From positions 26,826,320 to 26,890,319 of the forward strand of contig CM055092.1 in NCBI GenBank assembly GCA_029204225.1: 64,000 nt of DNA, written 5' to 3'. This document shows positions 11,289-23,039 of this stretch, in pieces; the stretch's first letter is position 1; each line of letters opens with the position of its first letter. The stretch is from Diphasiastrum complanatum. Lineage: Eukaryota > Streptophyta > Lycopodiopsida > Lycopodiales > Lycopodiaceae. The notes beneath the pieces were generated by a model, which saw only the letters and a list, made by a program, of their open reading frames with translations, did no database searches and was not told where the DNA came from. Position numbers and translations under genes: made by a program.

Positions 11289-12560
11289 TACCTCATCACC
11301 CTCCTTGAATGTGACAACATGTTTCTCAAAATCAATAGCTTGAGAAGGCGATTTGCTAAATAACCATTCATAGCCAAAAATTAAATCAGTGTGGGCTAGG
11401 TCTAAACATGAAAACTAACTATGTCCTTGTACCAGAACTGGGAGATTCGGCACTTTTACGTTCCAAGTCTCCAATTTTGCTCCTGAAGTTACATAAACTC
11501 TGTATCTATGAATATTGGCTTCAGTTTCCCAGCTGAGTTTTTGCATAAGACGAGAATTATGAGTAGAACCATTGTCTAATAAAAATACTAACTTCTGAAT
11601 GTGCTTGTTAAATGAAACAGTTCATTAGGCAAGAAAGAAGCAGTACTAAACGAACATTCACACTCACAATCAAACATGTTAATTTCCAAAGTTTTATCTT
11701 TACCCCCTGGGATTTCAATCGTCTGTGATGCAAGCTTCTTTTCTCCAAACAAAACTTCATCATATGTCTAGGCTTAATACAAATTAAACAAAGATTTTCT
11801 TTCTTAGCCATCATCCATGACATAGATTTCTTCAACTTTTTCTTCTTGGGTTTCTGGGGTTTCGACGCCAATTGATCCATTTCATCAAAATATTTAGTAG
11901 CTCGGTCTAGACCGCACTTCTTTCCCTTCTTGGATTTCAAAGTGGTTGGAAGCTGTTGCAGATGCCACCACCATGGAGTCGTATGCTTTTGCTATCCAGA
12001 AAGTATCCTCGAGGCTTTGAAGCACATTCCTCCTGCATTCGTTCTGATAGTCGGTTGACAGACCTAGGATAAACTACCATAATGCCAACTTAGGATCGAA
12101 TGATGGAACTCTATTCCAGAGATTCATGAATTCCTGGATATAAGAGTCCGGACTCTTACTACCCATCTTGCAATTCACAAATTTCTGGTAGTAATCGACG
12201 TCATCAACTATTACGAAAGTTTTTTCAAAGACCTCCACAAAAGCATCCCAGGTCGTGGGTTTCACCGACAAATCTTGCGGCCATGACGACTCCTTGCCAC
12301 GTAAGAATAATACGACACTTTCAATTTTCTTCTCATTAGAAATTCCATGTACACTGAAGTAACTGCTCCGCTTAACGAGCCGGTCCTCCACAACTTTTGG
12401 TTTCTTCTGATTCTTCTCCCTCAAATAAGTTTCAGGCTAAAATCTGAGGTTCAAAGAAGATAATAACTTTATCTGGTTCAAAAGAACCTCCATCTGCTGG
12501 TCTCTCAGATTATTTTGATAGTTCATGTCATTGAGCGCCGTATTCAATTGCTGGCAAATC
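11289..12560 (-). pseudogene. gypsy-like gag-protease, minus strand (copy 1)
   Basis: Reading leftwards: gag core at 12424-12074 (KKIESVVLFLRGKESSWPQD, then TWDAFVEVFEKTF), a frame break, a basic segment with a decayed zinc knuckle (CLICIKPRHMMKFC) at 11940-11608, then a protease remnant at 11600-11290 whose active-site region still shows DNGSTHN. The protease is cut off where it meets the LTR at about 11288, and all of RT, RNase H and integrase are missing. The same arrangement occurs at 23040-24258, and a fuller gag-protease relative is at 21050-21814. Confidence 0.75.
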
Positions 12561-13020
12561 TGCATATATGATGGTGCGGCCGGATATAGCACAACTTGAT
12601 TTGCAGCTCCTCAAGATCCTGCTTAGAAGTCGAAATACAATAGAACACACTATGGAGTAAACCACCCAACCAAGTAGAAGCAACCGATTAATCTCCAAAA
12701 GCTTCACCCCCGAGCCAAAGAATAAGAAGCAAGAGTAGAGTGAGCGGACTTGGCAATGAATCACCACAAGAATGATGGAGTAGGGCGAGTTTCTAGGGTT
12801 CATATAGGCCCCAAGTCTTCCTGTGCATGCAGTCATGCAAGGCCTAAACTCCCAAATTGAGAATTTCCAGCTATTGATACTCTACACAATGCATTGATTG
12901 TCCTAAACCATGTACTAACTCCAAATAGTTTGTCTAGGCCTCACAAGGTTATTAATCACCTTACTGGTCTTGTCCAGTATAACATGGCGTAACCAATAAT
13001 CTCGAGCACTGGAGTATCGT
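12561..13020 (-). repeat. LTR, minus strand (copy 1, outer)
   Basis: Upstream (on the minus strand) of the gag at 12424. It resembles the block at 10834-11288 and its duplicate at about 24260-24640. Boundaries were judged only by similarity. Confidence 0.5.
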
Positions 13021-13259
13021 GTATCCAAGTCTCGGATTGAATTCTATATTCAGAACATGGACATATTACTATCTCGCTCACGAACATATGATAAGAGTCT
13101 ACCATGCTACACAATGTAGTGTGCACCAACTCAGCCTAATGTATGTGCTCACCTATCGAATGCAGTTCACCCCTAATTGCCTTTATTTGGGTCATATCAG
13201 TTTGAATGTCCTAGCCTTGCTCCATTCATGCACTATTCAATTTTGACTTTATAAATATA

Positions 13260-13640
13260 ATCCTTGACAGATTTGATGTCTTGAACTGCTTTTTCAGTAC
13301 ATCCCAGGCCTATCTAGGTGTAATGACATCACTGATGTAGGTAATGATATGGTCTTTCACCGATAAGTTGATAAAGGTCAATGCCCTTCTCATCTTCCTG
13401 TTGAACACTTTGATGTCTACTTCATTTGGCGGTTTTTGCTCATCACCTATGATGACATTCTACAATTATTTCTCTATCAAAATATTGTTCATTTTGAATT
13501 TCCACACGACATAGTTAGATATTCCATCCAATTTGCTATTCTTGTTCAAAATGGACTCTCTCATGTATGCAATTTCAAAATTGCTCAAATTACAACCATA
13601 GGCTAAAAGAGATATTTTGAGTAACATGGCGATATCAAAA
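13260..13640 (-). pseudogene. copia gag scrap, minus strand (copy 1)
   Basis: On the minus strand, broken frames read PPNEVDIKVFNRKMRRAL and further gag-like residues, typical of the central part of a copia gag. Several stops interrupt it. A near copy is at 24880-25240. Confidence 0.5.
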
Positions 13641-16600
13641 ACTTGTTTTGATGACCTCCTAAAATTTCACACTAGGCCCTCCAGTCGCTTAGGTGGCAAT
13701 TTGCAAGCCAAGTCAATCTCCAAACTTGAAATGCCTCTTACCTCACATCCCTGACTACCCTCTCCCTGAAGGGGACAAAAGAGATTTGATGTTCACTGAG
13801 CACTTTCTCCACGGTTAACGCCCTATTTTGCGGTATCGTACTTGCAGGTACAGTCCGGGTGCTCTTTGTTTGGAGTCTGTAGCCATTTGCTCCAAAACAG
13901 TTAAAGGAGGTGAAAATAAGGACCTTTTTAGAAAATGAACTGTTTTTTCATAGTGAAGAAACTTCACCTTTCAAGAATTTCTTGTCCTTGGGTCCCTTTC
14001 AAACACTTTTTAGAAAATAAATTGAAAGGCAATTTGTGTTGAGAAAATGGAGTCAAAGGGAATGAAAAAAGACTCGATAGAGAAGGAACTATGTTTGAAC
14101 TATCGAGCTCTGATGAGTGACTCATTTCTCTCAATGCATGAACTACACCTATCAGATTCAAATCAACTGTTTCGTGACAAGGGTCACAGCTGATTTTATT
14201 TAATCCTCACTTTGAAATCGTCAAGATCGATTCAATGGATTATGTAGATAAACACAAACTCATTAGCCTCAACACATAGTATTTATTACCTTTGCAAGGC
14301 AAGGCTCACAAAGAGATTAGGACATCATACTCAATAATCTGAGACGTGATTGTCTCTAGACTCTATTTATAACACATAGTAAACATCCTAGAAGGCTCTA
14401 GAGAGCACATTATAGCTTCTAGACCAACGACCTCTTATACGCCATTTAGTCATGTCCTTACAATCATGTGTCCTCTTTAGGGCCAATTATATCAAAAAAG
14501 AGACCGTGAAACAACACAAATGGGACTGAAAATAGTGTCTTAGGTATAGGAAAGTATGGAACATTGTGTTCAAACTAGTCTTTGTAGGAGATAATGCTTA
14601 TCATTTCACAATCTATTGGTCTTGACATCATGTCCTATTGGTGATGTGTGTTCATAACTCAACTAGAATCAGCTCTAATATATGTAAGAGAATTTGCTCC
14701 AACAAATAAAAAAAGATGAATATTCAAGAAAATAGTTTCTAGCTCTCTCTTTTTGAAATGTCAATCCTTAAACTATTACATGAGGCTAGAATTCTCAATG
14801 CTGTATAACACCACCACCAAGGCCCGTGGTATTGTATGGTTAACTAGGGTTGACCAAGGACGGGACACTCTACTCCTTGGGATTTAGACAATCCAAAAAA
14901 TCCAAATCCTAAGAATATGTGTCCTCTTCCTCGTAATTGAAAAGTTTGACTTTTGATCCTTGCTAAGGTTGTGAATTAATGACCTTCTAGCACACTCCCA
15001 AAACAAAATTGAAGAGGCCCTAGTCTAGAGATTGTAGCCTTTCAATGAGCTAGAATAGTAGGAATTCACACAAGTGCGCCCTTTCCCACATCATGTATTG
15101 GTGCTTTGATGAAAAGAATGTTATTTCTGGGGCTAATGGCAACTTCGAAAGAGGCAAAATTGTATTTCTCTTGTAGAAGAAGACATCTTACTTACCCAAG
15201 AAACTGCTCTCATATCAAGATTTGTAAATTCCAAAGAGTCATACAAATAAAAAGAGCACCAAACTGTAGATCACAGCTCATAGAACTTTCTAAATGAGTT
15301 CTCTTCAATCCAAACCCTCCACTCATAGCAACTACAAGACCTGCCTCTTAAAGGGGCTATGGAGTTTTAAGCCAGACACCGTTGGATTTTTCCAGATTTT
15401 GGGATGTCTCCATCGCCAGCCAATGAAATGTCTCAAGTGGCAAATTTCAATGCATGGTTAAAATTGACAAAAAAAAAAGTTAGTGCCTTTGAGCTAGACC
15501 AAATCCCACCAACATTTTGAGACATCATCACCTCTTCAACAAAGAGAGAAGGTTTTGAGAGATGCAAGTTAATGGTTGGATGGCCCATAGCCTAAGTCCA
15601 ATCAGTGCCATCAATTTGATATGAGCTAAGTATGAAAGCAATTGACCTTTGCAAAATGTGACCAAATGATTTTGTACATTTTTTAGAGCATCATATGGTA
15701 TAATTGTCCTCCTTTTTTGTTTACATAGGAAAGCCCATGGGCTCTCAATGCAATCAACCCATAGACAGCGTGTATCCAAAGAAAAGTCAACAAAGACTTT
15801 TGCATTTAATTTTTAGGCAGGATAAAGTCCTACCTGGAAGGACTTTATGGGTTTTCAAAACCTCCTCGAACACCCATTAAGTCCTTGGGGGGGACTCTAT
15901 CCATTACTAAACTAGATCTTCCCACATGTGATGAGTTGATGTATCATGCTTGAGTTGGGCTTGTCCACCCAGGTTCAAATCTCTGTGATCCCAGGGGATG
16001 ATAATGCCAAGAAGCATTACTAAACCAGTAGGCCTTGCACTAACACTTCATTTAAATACAAAAACCATGTAAAAACCCAGTGTAAGTACAATTCAATGTC
16101 TTTGTTCCATAACACTGCAACAGGCAATTTGTCTATGTGCTCAAAGCTAAAAAAAACCCAGATAAAAACAGTGCTTAAAGTTCAAAAAACAGTCTGAGTT
16201 TTTTATCCTCAAATTCTCAGCATTTCTATATACCTGTGAAATCGAACATCATTCTATAAATTTTCTATATGGAAAGAGGAATTCAATACCTGCACCATAA
16301 CAGGTATATCTGTAGAGAGGATTCGATTGGCAAATTTGGCACGCAAAGTCATCATTTCCCAAGCTGATCCTCCCAAACAGCAATCGATTCAAAAATTAAA
16401 CCAAGAATTGCTCCCTGAAGAAATTTCCAGGTGAAAATCTGCAATCCAGTACAAGTGACTCTGAGCCCAACATTCCGTTGAAACATTGTTGCATGCCACA
16501 AAATCAAAAGCATTTCTTAAATGCTTCAGTGCCCACTACATTTGCTGCATAATTTCAACCAACGAACTGGCCCATCAATCAACGCATCTATAAAAACAGC
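13641..16600. other. About 3 kb without a supportable gene
   Basis: 13641-14310 is shared with 25240-25950 and is probably LTR/leader of the copia gag scrap. From 14310 to 16600 I see no protein-like frame longer than about 80 codons and no clear repeat, only scattered A/T runs. Confidence 0.5.
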
Positions 16601-16756
16601 CCAATGGCCAGGCATCTCAGACCTTACCTTAATGCTAGCTCAAAGCAAATAAAGTGAAGATCCACTGATGCAAGGAATGATCTACAATGCTGAATAGAGG
16701 AAGGAAGCGTGAGTCAATGAAAGAATAGTAAGCACTCGTAAGAGAGAGAGGGCGAG

Positions 16757-16781
16757 GTGACGTGGGGGGAGGTGACGTGGG
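16757..16781 (+). promoter_or_regulatory. Tandem ACGT-core (GTGACGTGGG) pair
   Basis: GTGACGTGGG occurs at 16757-16766 and 16772-16781, 15 bases apart, within a GC-rich patch, about 175 bases before the ATG at 16941. ACGT cores of this sort are bound by plant bZIP factors. Function here is inference; it could also be a tandem slip. Confidence 0.3.
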
Positions 16782-16940
16782 GGAAGGCGGGGCTTGGCCC
16801 ATGAGATGGTATTCCCACCAACCGACCAGCATGCCCCACTTCAATTAGTTGGTTTCCCCTCATGGCCACATTCATAACGTTTCATATATATTATCGATAC
16901 AAACCCCATAGTTATTGGTGCTTTGTTTGTTCACACCGAC

Positions 16941-17117
16941 ATGGCGGAATCTCCAAAGTTGAATGAGCTTGTATGCCATGGGCCACTGCCACCGAGCGAT
17001 GGTAGCGGTTACTCTCAAAGCATACACAATCATCTCTCAAGTAATAATCAACCACCCTTTGATGGTGGTATTCCCATGACTTCCATGGCAACGACTATTG
17101 CTCATGCGCTCATCTAG
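16941..17117 (+). CDS. Short open frame, possible small protein or first exon
   Basis: ATGGCGGAATCTCC starts a 58-codon frame beginning MAESPKLNELVCHGPLPPSD and ending in TAG. The start has a good plant context (GACATGGCG), and the ACGT pair and a TATATATTAT stretch at about 16884 lie upstream. I do not recognise the protein and see no signal peptide or membrane segment. No splice donor clearly fits. It could be a chance frame in a GC-richer patch. Confidence 0.25.
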   Translation: MAESPKLNELVCHGPLPPSDGSGYSQSIHNHLSSNNQPPFDGGIPMTSMATTIAHALI

Positions 17118-17792
17118 TGCTCGGGAAACCTCTTTTGAGTTATTCTCAAAAAACCTGCATTTTATAGAACTTCTCAGTATTTTTCAAGACTTTTATTTAG
17201 AAATAGGTATATATGCTTGTATAAAAAATCGTCAGACATTTTATGATCCCGATTTTTGAGAAAACTTGCCGGTTCCATTCCCATAGTTTGTTATTTCTCG
17301 AGCACAAGCGATCATCCGTCTAAGTTGATGCCAAGGATGCTCGTTTGGGCCTACGAAAAGGACGTACCATAGGAACACACTTATGTAAGTGCTTGAGTAC
17401 CTTGAAGGTACATGAGAGGTTGCTAGTAGTAATAAAGTGATATCCTTCTTTTATCAATCCATTTGAATTATTTAATATATAAAAAATTTCTTGAGCTAAG
17501 AGAGCTTGTGAAGGCGGATATTGCAAATAAGCAAGTTGGAAGCTTAGCACCAAAGATAGTAAAATAAAATGTGTGCCAAAAGAATTGACATTTTCAAGCT
17601 AGAAATACTTGCAAGCCCCAAAAAACTACAATGGCCCAGCCATGACTTTTTGAATGAGTAGAGAGCATTACTGGAGAAGTTGAACTAGTTTTGATGTTGC
17701 TCCTTTGTTCTCCATTTTCATATTGGTTATATCATCTATACAAGTGATGCTCAACCAAATTTTCCCTATCTTAATAAAGCTACATTTTTATT
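17118..17792. other. Gene-free interval
   Basis: No protein-like frame. Short mirror phrases (TTCTCAAAAAACC, TTTTTGAGAAAAC) occur at about 17145 and 17255. Otherwise AT-rich anonymous DNA. Confidence 0.5.
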
Positions 17793-18110
17793 TTGGGGCT
17801 TCCAAAGGAGTGCGGCGTAACCAATCGCAGACTATCGAGGATGTCATTCGCTTTGCGAAGATCTTCGATGATGCCCATGTTGGCTCTCGAAAGAAGCAAA
17901 TTTTGCCCAAGGCTGAGCAAAAAGAAAATAAATTTTTCAAGAAGTGGAGCAAAGACAACACTAGTTCCCAAGGTGGGAAAAATCGTGTCAAATTGGATCG
18001 TTCGGATTACGACAAGGCGAGAATCAGCGGCTTCTGTTTCTCCTTCTGTCAAAAATCTGCCCGAAGAAAAAACAAAAGAAATTTGGCGGGCAACCTAAGT
18101 CCTTCAAAGC
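17793..18110 (+). pseudogene. Ty3/gypsy gag C-terminal fragment
   Basis: The plus-strand frame reads SQTIEDVIRFAKIFDDAH followed by a lysine-rich stretch ending near FCQKSARRKNK. This is the typical late-gag basic region before a zinc knuckle. It precedes the protease at 18227 in normal order, so it belongs to the same chromovirus remnant. Confidence 0.65.
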
Positions 18111-18199
18111 CCCAGGTAATTCTAGTATTTCTTTTGTTGATTTATTCTTTAAGGATGGCACTAGTTGTGAGAATTGTTGCTTTAATACAGTTGTTTTTG

Positions 18200-19296
18200 G
18201 CCCCCACAACCTCATTCGTATGAATGGAATCACCAAGGTGTGACTATTCTTTTTTATGATGGTTTCACGCATAATTTTATAAATGCTAAACTGGTGTAGA
18301 AACTCAAGGCAGCCACCGTGCCAAGTAATCACTTATATGTGGTGAAAATGGCGTCGGGGGAAGATCGGCAAGCTTGGAACCAGGTTGTTCCTCAATTGCC
18401 GCTCAAAATTCAAAATTATGTTGAACCGCTGGACTTTCATATTATGAATTTAGATAGCATAGACATTATCTTAAAAAAGGAGTGGTTTTACTCCAAAAAT
18501 GAGTCCTTAAGAAAGGACTATGCAATTCATAGTGTCTCTTTTCTGCATAATGGCTCATTAGTTGAACTAAAAGGCGATATAAATAGGCCTTTTGATCCTA
18601 TGGTTTTCGCTTTAGAAGTTGTTGAAAGGTTCTGGTAATAAAGTTTATCTTTTCTTTTCGAAAGATGAAGTCTATGTGGATGACCATGCAAATCAGAGTC
18701 TAAATATTGATTTATCGCATTTGCCTTTGAATGTGTACATAAATAATCCTTTAAGTGTTAATTCACCTGAAGGTAGAATATTTATCAAACTTATGCAAGG
18801 GTATAACAACGTTTTTCCTGATAAACTACATGATGGCCTACCTCCCCAAAGGAGTGTCGACCATCAGATAGAGTTGCTTCTTGGAAGCCAACCTATATCT
18901 ATTTTTCTATATAGGGTTAGCATCAACGAAGAGGATGAAATTTTTAAGTAGTTACAAGAACTTCTTAGGATGGGCCATATTCGGCCTAGTAAGTCCCCTT
19001 AGAGAGCACCAATTCTTTTGGTTAGTAAAAAGGATGGCGACACACGTTTTTGTGGTGACTTTAAAAATTCAAATGATTTAACCATCAAGAACATATATCT
19101 CTTACCTGGGATGGATGATTTAATGGATCGTCTAAATGGAGCTAAGTATTTCTCCAAGATTGACCTTAGTTCTGAATACCATCACATAAAGATTAGGAAC
19201 GAGGATGTTCCTAAGACTGGATTTCGGTCCAGGTACGACCATTATGAGTTTTTAGTTTTACCTTTTGGACTCACAAATGCGCCTTCAGGAGCATGA
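18200..19296 (+). pseudogene. Ty3/gypsy protease and partial reverse transcriptase
   Basis: Protease-like sequence (18227-18638) is a diverged copy of 6016-6444, again with the altered YDGFTHNFI active site. The linker (18619-18951) and RT follow in changing frames. RT motifs seen include [34 protein letters not shown] and [10 protein letters not shown]. It ends abruptly after APSGA, before the YLDD catalytic box. In-frame stops and frame changes make it dead. Compared with the copy at 6016 it extends the homology through the pre-RT region. Confidence 0.85.
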
Positions 19297-19393
19297 AGAG
19301 CATCTTCATATTGTCTTGGATCTTTTAATTTGAATCGACCACTATCTTGTTGTTATGTTCAGATATTTGTCAGTGTTGCATGCTTTTGCTATT

Positions 19394-20120
19394 TCACTTT
19401 ATGTTTGACTCTCTTACGTCTTTGTTAGACTGTTTGCTCTTCTTGCTTTTGCAACCGCAAATAATTAAATTCTTTGTGTTCGCCTGCGTGATCCATTGTG
19501 ATTCGCGCAGGTACACGCACCAAGGATTCTCCCCAAATCCCGACAAGCATAATTGATTAATCTCTCCAATCCGACTCAAGACATCGACAACATTGTTTGA
19601 CGTACCTTTACGACACCTAATGTCGAACATGAACTCTTGAATGAGGTTTGACCATCTAGCCTTACGGTCACGAAGGTCCTTGGCATCACAAATGTACTTA
19701 AGAGATTAGTGATCACTCATCACCATAAATTTGACACCATAAAGATAATCCTTCTAGATTTTTAATGCGTGAATGACTGCAAAAAGCTCCTTGTCATAGG
19801 TAGAATACCTCATTTGAGTAGGATCGAACTTCTTGCTTTCAAAAGTGTCTACCGTCCTAAAGGATCGCTCCTACAACAAAGTCACTAGCATCCGTATCCA
19901 CCACGAAGGGTCGGTTAGGATTGGCTACGTGTAAAATTGGAGGCATAAAAACACAGTGCTTGAGAGTCTCAAAATTCTCATTCATTTTATGAGTCCATAT
20001 TGTTAATGAAGTTCCCAAGATCCAGAAGAACAAAATCAAAGGCAAAACTCTCACAGACATCATTTTTTCAATTTTTTGTGACAAGTAACTATCGTCGGAC
20101 CTCTTGTAGCTACATTTCAT
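19394..20120 (-). pseudogene. Ty3/gypsy RNase H block, inverted
   Basis: On the minus strand, 20120-19857 ends PFVVDTDASDFVVGAIL, the first catalytic segment of a gypsy RNase H. It continues with YSTYDKELFAV-like residues and ends with FDIRCRKGTSNNVVDVLSRI at about 19630-19570, the standard end of the domain. It sits between plus-strand RT (ending 19296) and a plus-strand chromodomain (20341), so this central block is inverted relative to its surroundings. Confidence 0.8.
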
Positions 20121-20139
20121 TGAGATAAGCTTACAGACG

Positions 20140-20300
20140 AGTCTGCGAGAGTTACTTTTGTTCCACTAAGCTGAAAAGTGGTTCCAAGTGTCTAAAATTG
20201 AGGAAAATCATCAGAATCAAAGAACCCTCGCACAAATCAGAGAACCCTCGCACAAATAACTCTCGCCACCTATTCCTTCCATGTAAGTCATCTGAAGGTG
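20140..20300. repeat. Dispersed repeat shared with 6745-6840
   Basis: TTACTTTTGTTC, AAGCTGAAAAGTGGTTCCAA and GAACCCTCGCACAA occur in the same order at about 6745-6815. Here the phrase AATCAGAGAACCCTCGCACA is locally duplicated. Confidence 0.7.
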
Positions 20301-20340
20301 AGTTTACATGAGGGAGATCATGTTGGTTCTGGTACTAATC

Positions 20341-20531
20341 TAGATTCGTTTGAAGACTTATCTGAGAGACTTCCTTTAGAACCTGAAAAGATTCTTGATA
20401 CAAGATCCAAGCGATTGTGAAATCGGGATGTTATTGAGCATCTGGTTCATTGGAAAGGAGATTTTGATGATGAGAATTCATGGGAATTAGAAGGTAATCT
20501 AAGGAAGAGTTTCCCGGACTTTGAGTTCTGA
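20341..20531 (+). pseudogene. Integrase C-terminal chromodomain
   Basis: The plus-strand frame reads EPEKILDTRSKRL, one in-frame stop, then RDVIEHLVHWKGDFDDENSW and ends SFPDFEF with a TGA at 20529. The [VI]-x-W-K-G-x-x-x-[DE]-x-x-x-W pattern is the chromodomain at the end of chromovirus integrases, which in the family steers insertion toward certain chromatin. The rest of integrase is missing. A polypurine tract and LTR follow directly, as in complete elements. Confidence 0.85.
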
Positions 20532-20546
20532 GGACAGAACTAAAAT

Positions 20547-20558
20547 AAGGGGGAGAGG
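20547..20558 (+). other. Chromovirus polypurine tract
   Basis: AAGGGGGAGAGG lies 16 bases after the chromodomain stop and right before the LTR. Confidence 0.8.
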
Positions 20559-21040
20559 TATGCTACGGCCCTAATGGAGGATTTGTACCATTAGGGGGCT
20601 ACCTTAGATGTAGGGGCCAGGCCTAATTTGGATAATATCTAAGTAAGACCTTAGGCTATGCCTGCATGCAGTATAGGCATGTGTGTTGCATCCTAGTATG
20701 AGATAGGATGTACATGCACTATGTGGGTCTTTGCAATTGTGAGTTAGGGGTACCTACATGTAGTGGACATGCATGGGAGTTAGGCATGAGTTGATATCAC
20801 GCTTACATGTGGATTCATTGCATGGACAGGCAGGGGAGGGGCTTCTATCTATATATACCCCATCATGTGTCCATTTGATTCATTGAGAGTCTACGGCCGT
20901 TATGCTGTCGGATTGGTAAGTGCTTCCTATCATTGAGACTTGTCATACTCCCTAGTGCTCGGGGGCTAGATCAGACGATCTAGGATTGGTTGGGACGGTT
21001 TTGTCCATTGCACTCCTTTATTGTGTTCTTTACACTCATT
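20559..21040 (+). repeat. Chromovirus 3' LTR (right end approximate)
   Basis: Starts TATGCTACGGCCC after the polypurine tract. It contains CTATATATACCCC at about 20850 as a likely TATA region. The right end is not sharply visible and is placed before the minus-strand protease remnant. Confidence 0.6.
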
Positions 21041-21049
21041 CTCTATTAC

Positions 21050-21814
21050 TGCCAAATAAAGTAACTACCTTATCACCCTCCTTGAAAGTGTAAACATGCT
21101 TCTCAAAATCAATTATCAGAAAAGGTGATTTACTAAATAACCATTCATATCCCAAAATTAAATCAGTACGTGCTAGGTCTAAAACATGAAAATTAACTAC
21201 TTCTCTATGTCCTTGTATTATCACTAGGAGATTTGAGACTTTTACTTTCCAAGTCTCCAACTTTGCTCTTGAAGCTAGATAAACTTTGTATCTATGATTG
21301 TTGGCTTTAGTTTTCAAGCTGAGTTTCTGCACAAGATGAGAATCAATAAAATTATGAGTTGAACCATTGTCCAATAGAATACCCACTTCTTGATCTTTAA
21401 TTGTGCCAGTTAAACGAAAAAGTTCATTAGGCAACATTCACACTCACAATCTGTCAGGTTAATTTCCAAAGACTTACCATTACCTCTTGGGATCTTGATC
21501 ATATGAGCTGACATTTTCTTTCTTTCTGGACAAAACTTCATCATATGTCTAGACTTTTTACAGAAGAAACATAAGTTCTCTTTCTTAGCCTTTTCTCGGG
21601 ATATAGATTTCCTGAATCTCTTTCTCTTCGGTTCCCTGGGTTTTGATGCTGCTTGATCCAATTTGTCAAAATTTTTTGCTTGGTTTGGACCACGCTTCTT
21701 TCCCTTCTTGGTTTTTAAGGCGATTGGAATTTGCGCAAATTGCTTCCTGGATGCCACCACCGTGGAATCATATGCTTTCAAAATTTGAAATGCATCCTCG
21801 AGGTTTTGAAGCAC
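21050..21814 (-). pseudogene. gypsy gag-protease, minus strand
   Basis: Two overlapping frames. 21814-21410 is late gag with a basic stretch and a zinc knuckle-like CFFCKKSRHMMKFC. 21437-21036 is a retropepsin-like domain with LLDNGSTHNFIDSHLVQKL and DLILGYEWLF. This is the best-preserved protease of the window. It belongs to the same family as the remnants at 11289-12560 and 23040-24258. RT and later domains are absent. Confidence 0.8.
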
Positions 21815-21876
21815 ATTTCATCTGCATTTGTTTTGATAGTCGATTGACAAACCAAGGACAAACTGCCATACACAAC

Positions 21877-22200
21877 TACACATATGTGTGTTTTGCCACG
21901 CGACGCTGCCACACGAACCCGATACTTAGCCAAAATTTTGACATCTTTCTTTGCATGGCACTGCCACGCGTGGCATATCCACGCGAAAACTTTTCCGAGG
22001 ACCCTGTCGGTGAAATCCAGGCTGGAGGTGGGGTCCAGCAAAAAAATTTAATTCTGCATGACACTGCCACGCGTGGCAGTGCCACGCAAATTTTTTTTAA
22101 CTCAAAACTTAAAATATGAATGCCAAAATATGTCGGCGTGGCACAACCACGAGTGGAAGTGCCACTTGCGGTTGTTATATAACCAATTTTCATCTGACAT
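21877..22200. repeat. Palindromic CGTGGCAG-rich patch
   Basis: The motif TGCCACGCGTGGCA occurs at about 21960 and 22065, the second within the exact 20-base palindrome CACTGCCACGCGTGGCAGTG (22062-22081). Half-motifs (GCCACGC, GGCGTGGCAC, AAGTGCCAC) recur up to about 22170. Open frames on both strands here follow the repeat and are not genes. Confidence 0.7.
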
Positions 22201-23039
22201 GATTCTTTTGGGGGGCTAGAATAATAAATCATTGAAAGATTTGCATCAATAATGATCTCTAAAATGAAAGTAAACTTGCTGAAAAATTTATATTTACATA
22301 AGATTTGAGCTCCACAAGAAAAAGCTCCAAAAAAGCAACTCGAGGACAATTCTCCATAAACCATAAAATATCAAGAGAGACATGGATCTTAGCAACATGC
22401 AAATTGAGATTGGAAAAACTTGTTCCACCACCTGGATGAGAATACTAGTTGATCTCCACCAAAATTCCAATGAAAAGCACCACCACTCCAAGTTTTCTGA
22501 TCTTCGTAAGCCTTGCGTTGATACCACTATAAGGGAAAGCTCCTCAAGATCCTGCTTACAAGACCAACAAAATGGAAAAGACACTATGAAAAACCACCCA
22601 ACCAAGTAGAATCAACCAATCAACTCTAGAAACTTCACCCCCAAGCCAAGGAATAGGAAGCATGAAAGTAGAGTGAGAGGGAAATGAATAAACCAAAAGG
22701 TGAGTTAGTAGGGTGAGTTTGGCCTCCTTATATAGAGCCTAGAACCACCTGTGCACTTAATCATGCAAGGTCGTAACTCCCCTATACATAGATTCATCTA
22801 GAATAGAGTCTCTATGCATGGATCCTCTATTCATAGAATTGCTATTGATAACTCTACACATGCATACACTATTCCAAACCTTGTACTAACTCCATTTAGT
22901 GTGTTCTGGGCCTCACAAGGATAGTACTTACTTTCGGGTTACGTCCAGTATGACGTGGCATAACTAATAGCTTGTTTCACCAGAATACCTTGTATCCAAG
23001 ACTAGGAGTATACTGAATTCTATGTACTGGTCATGGACA

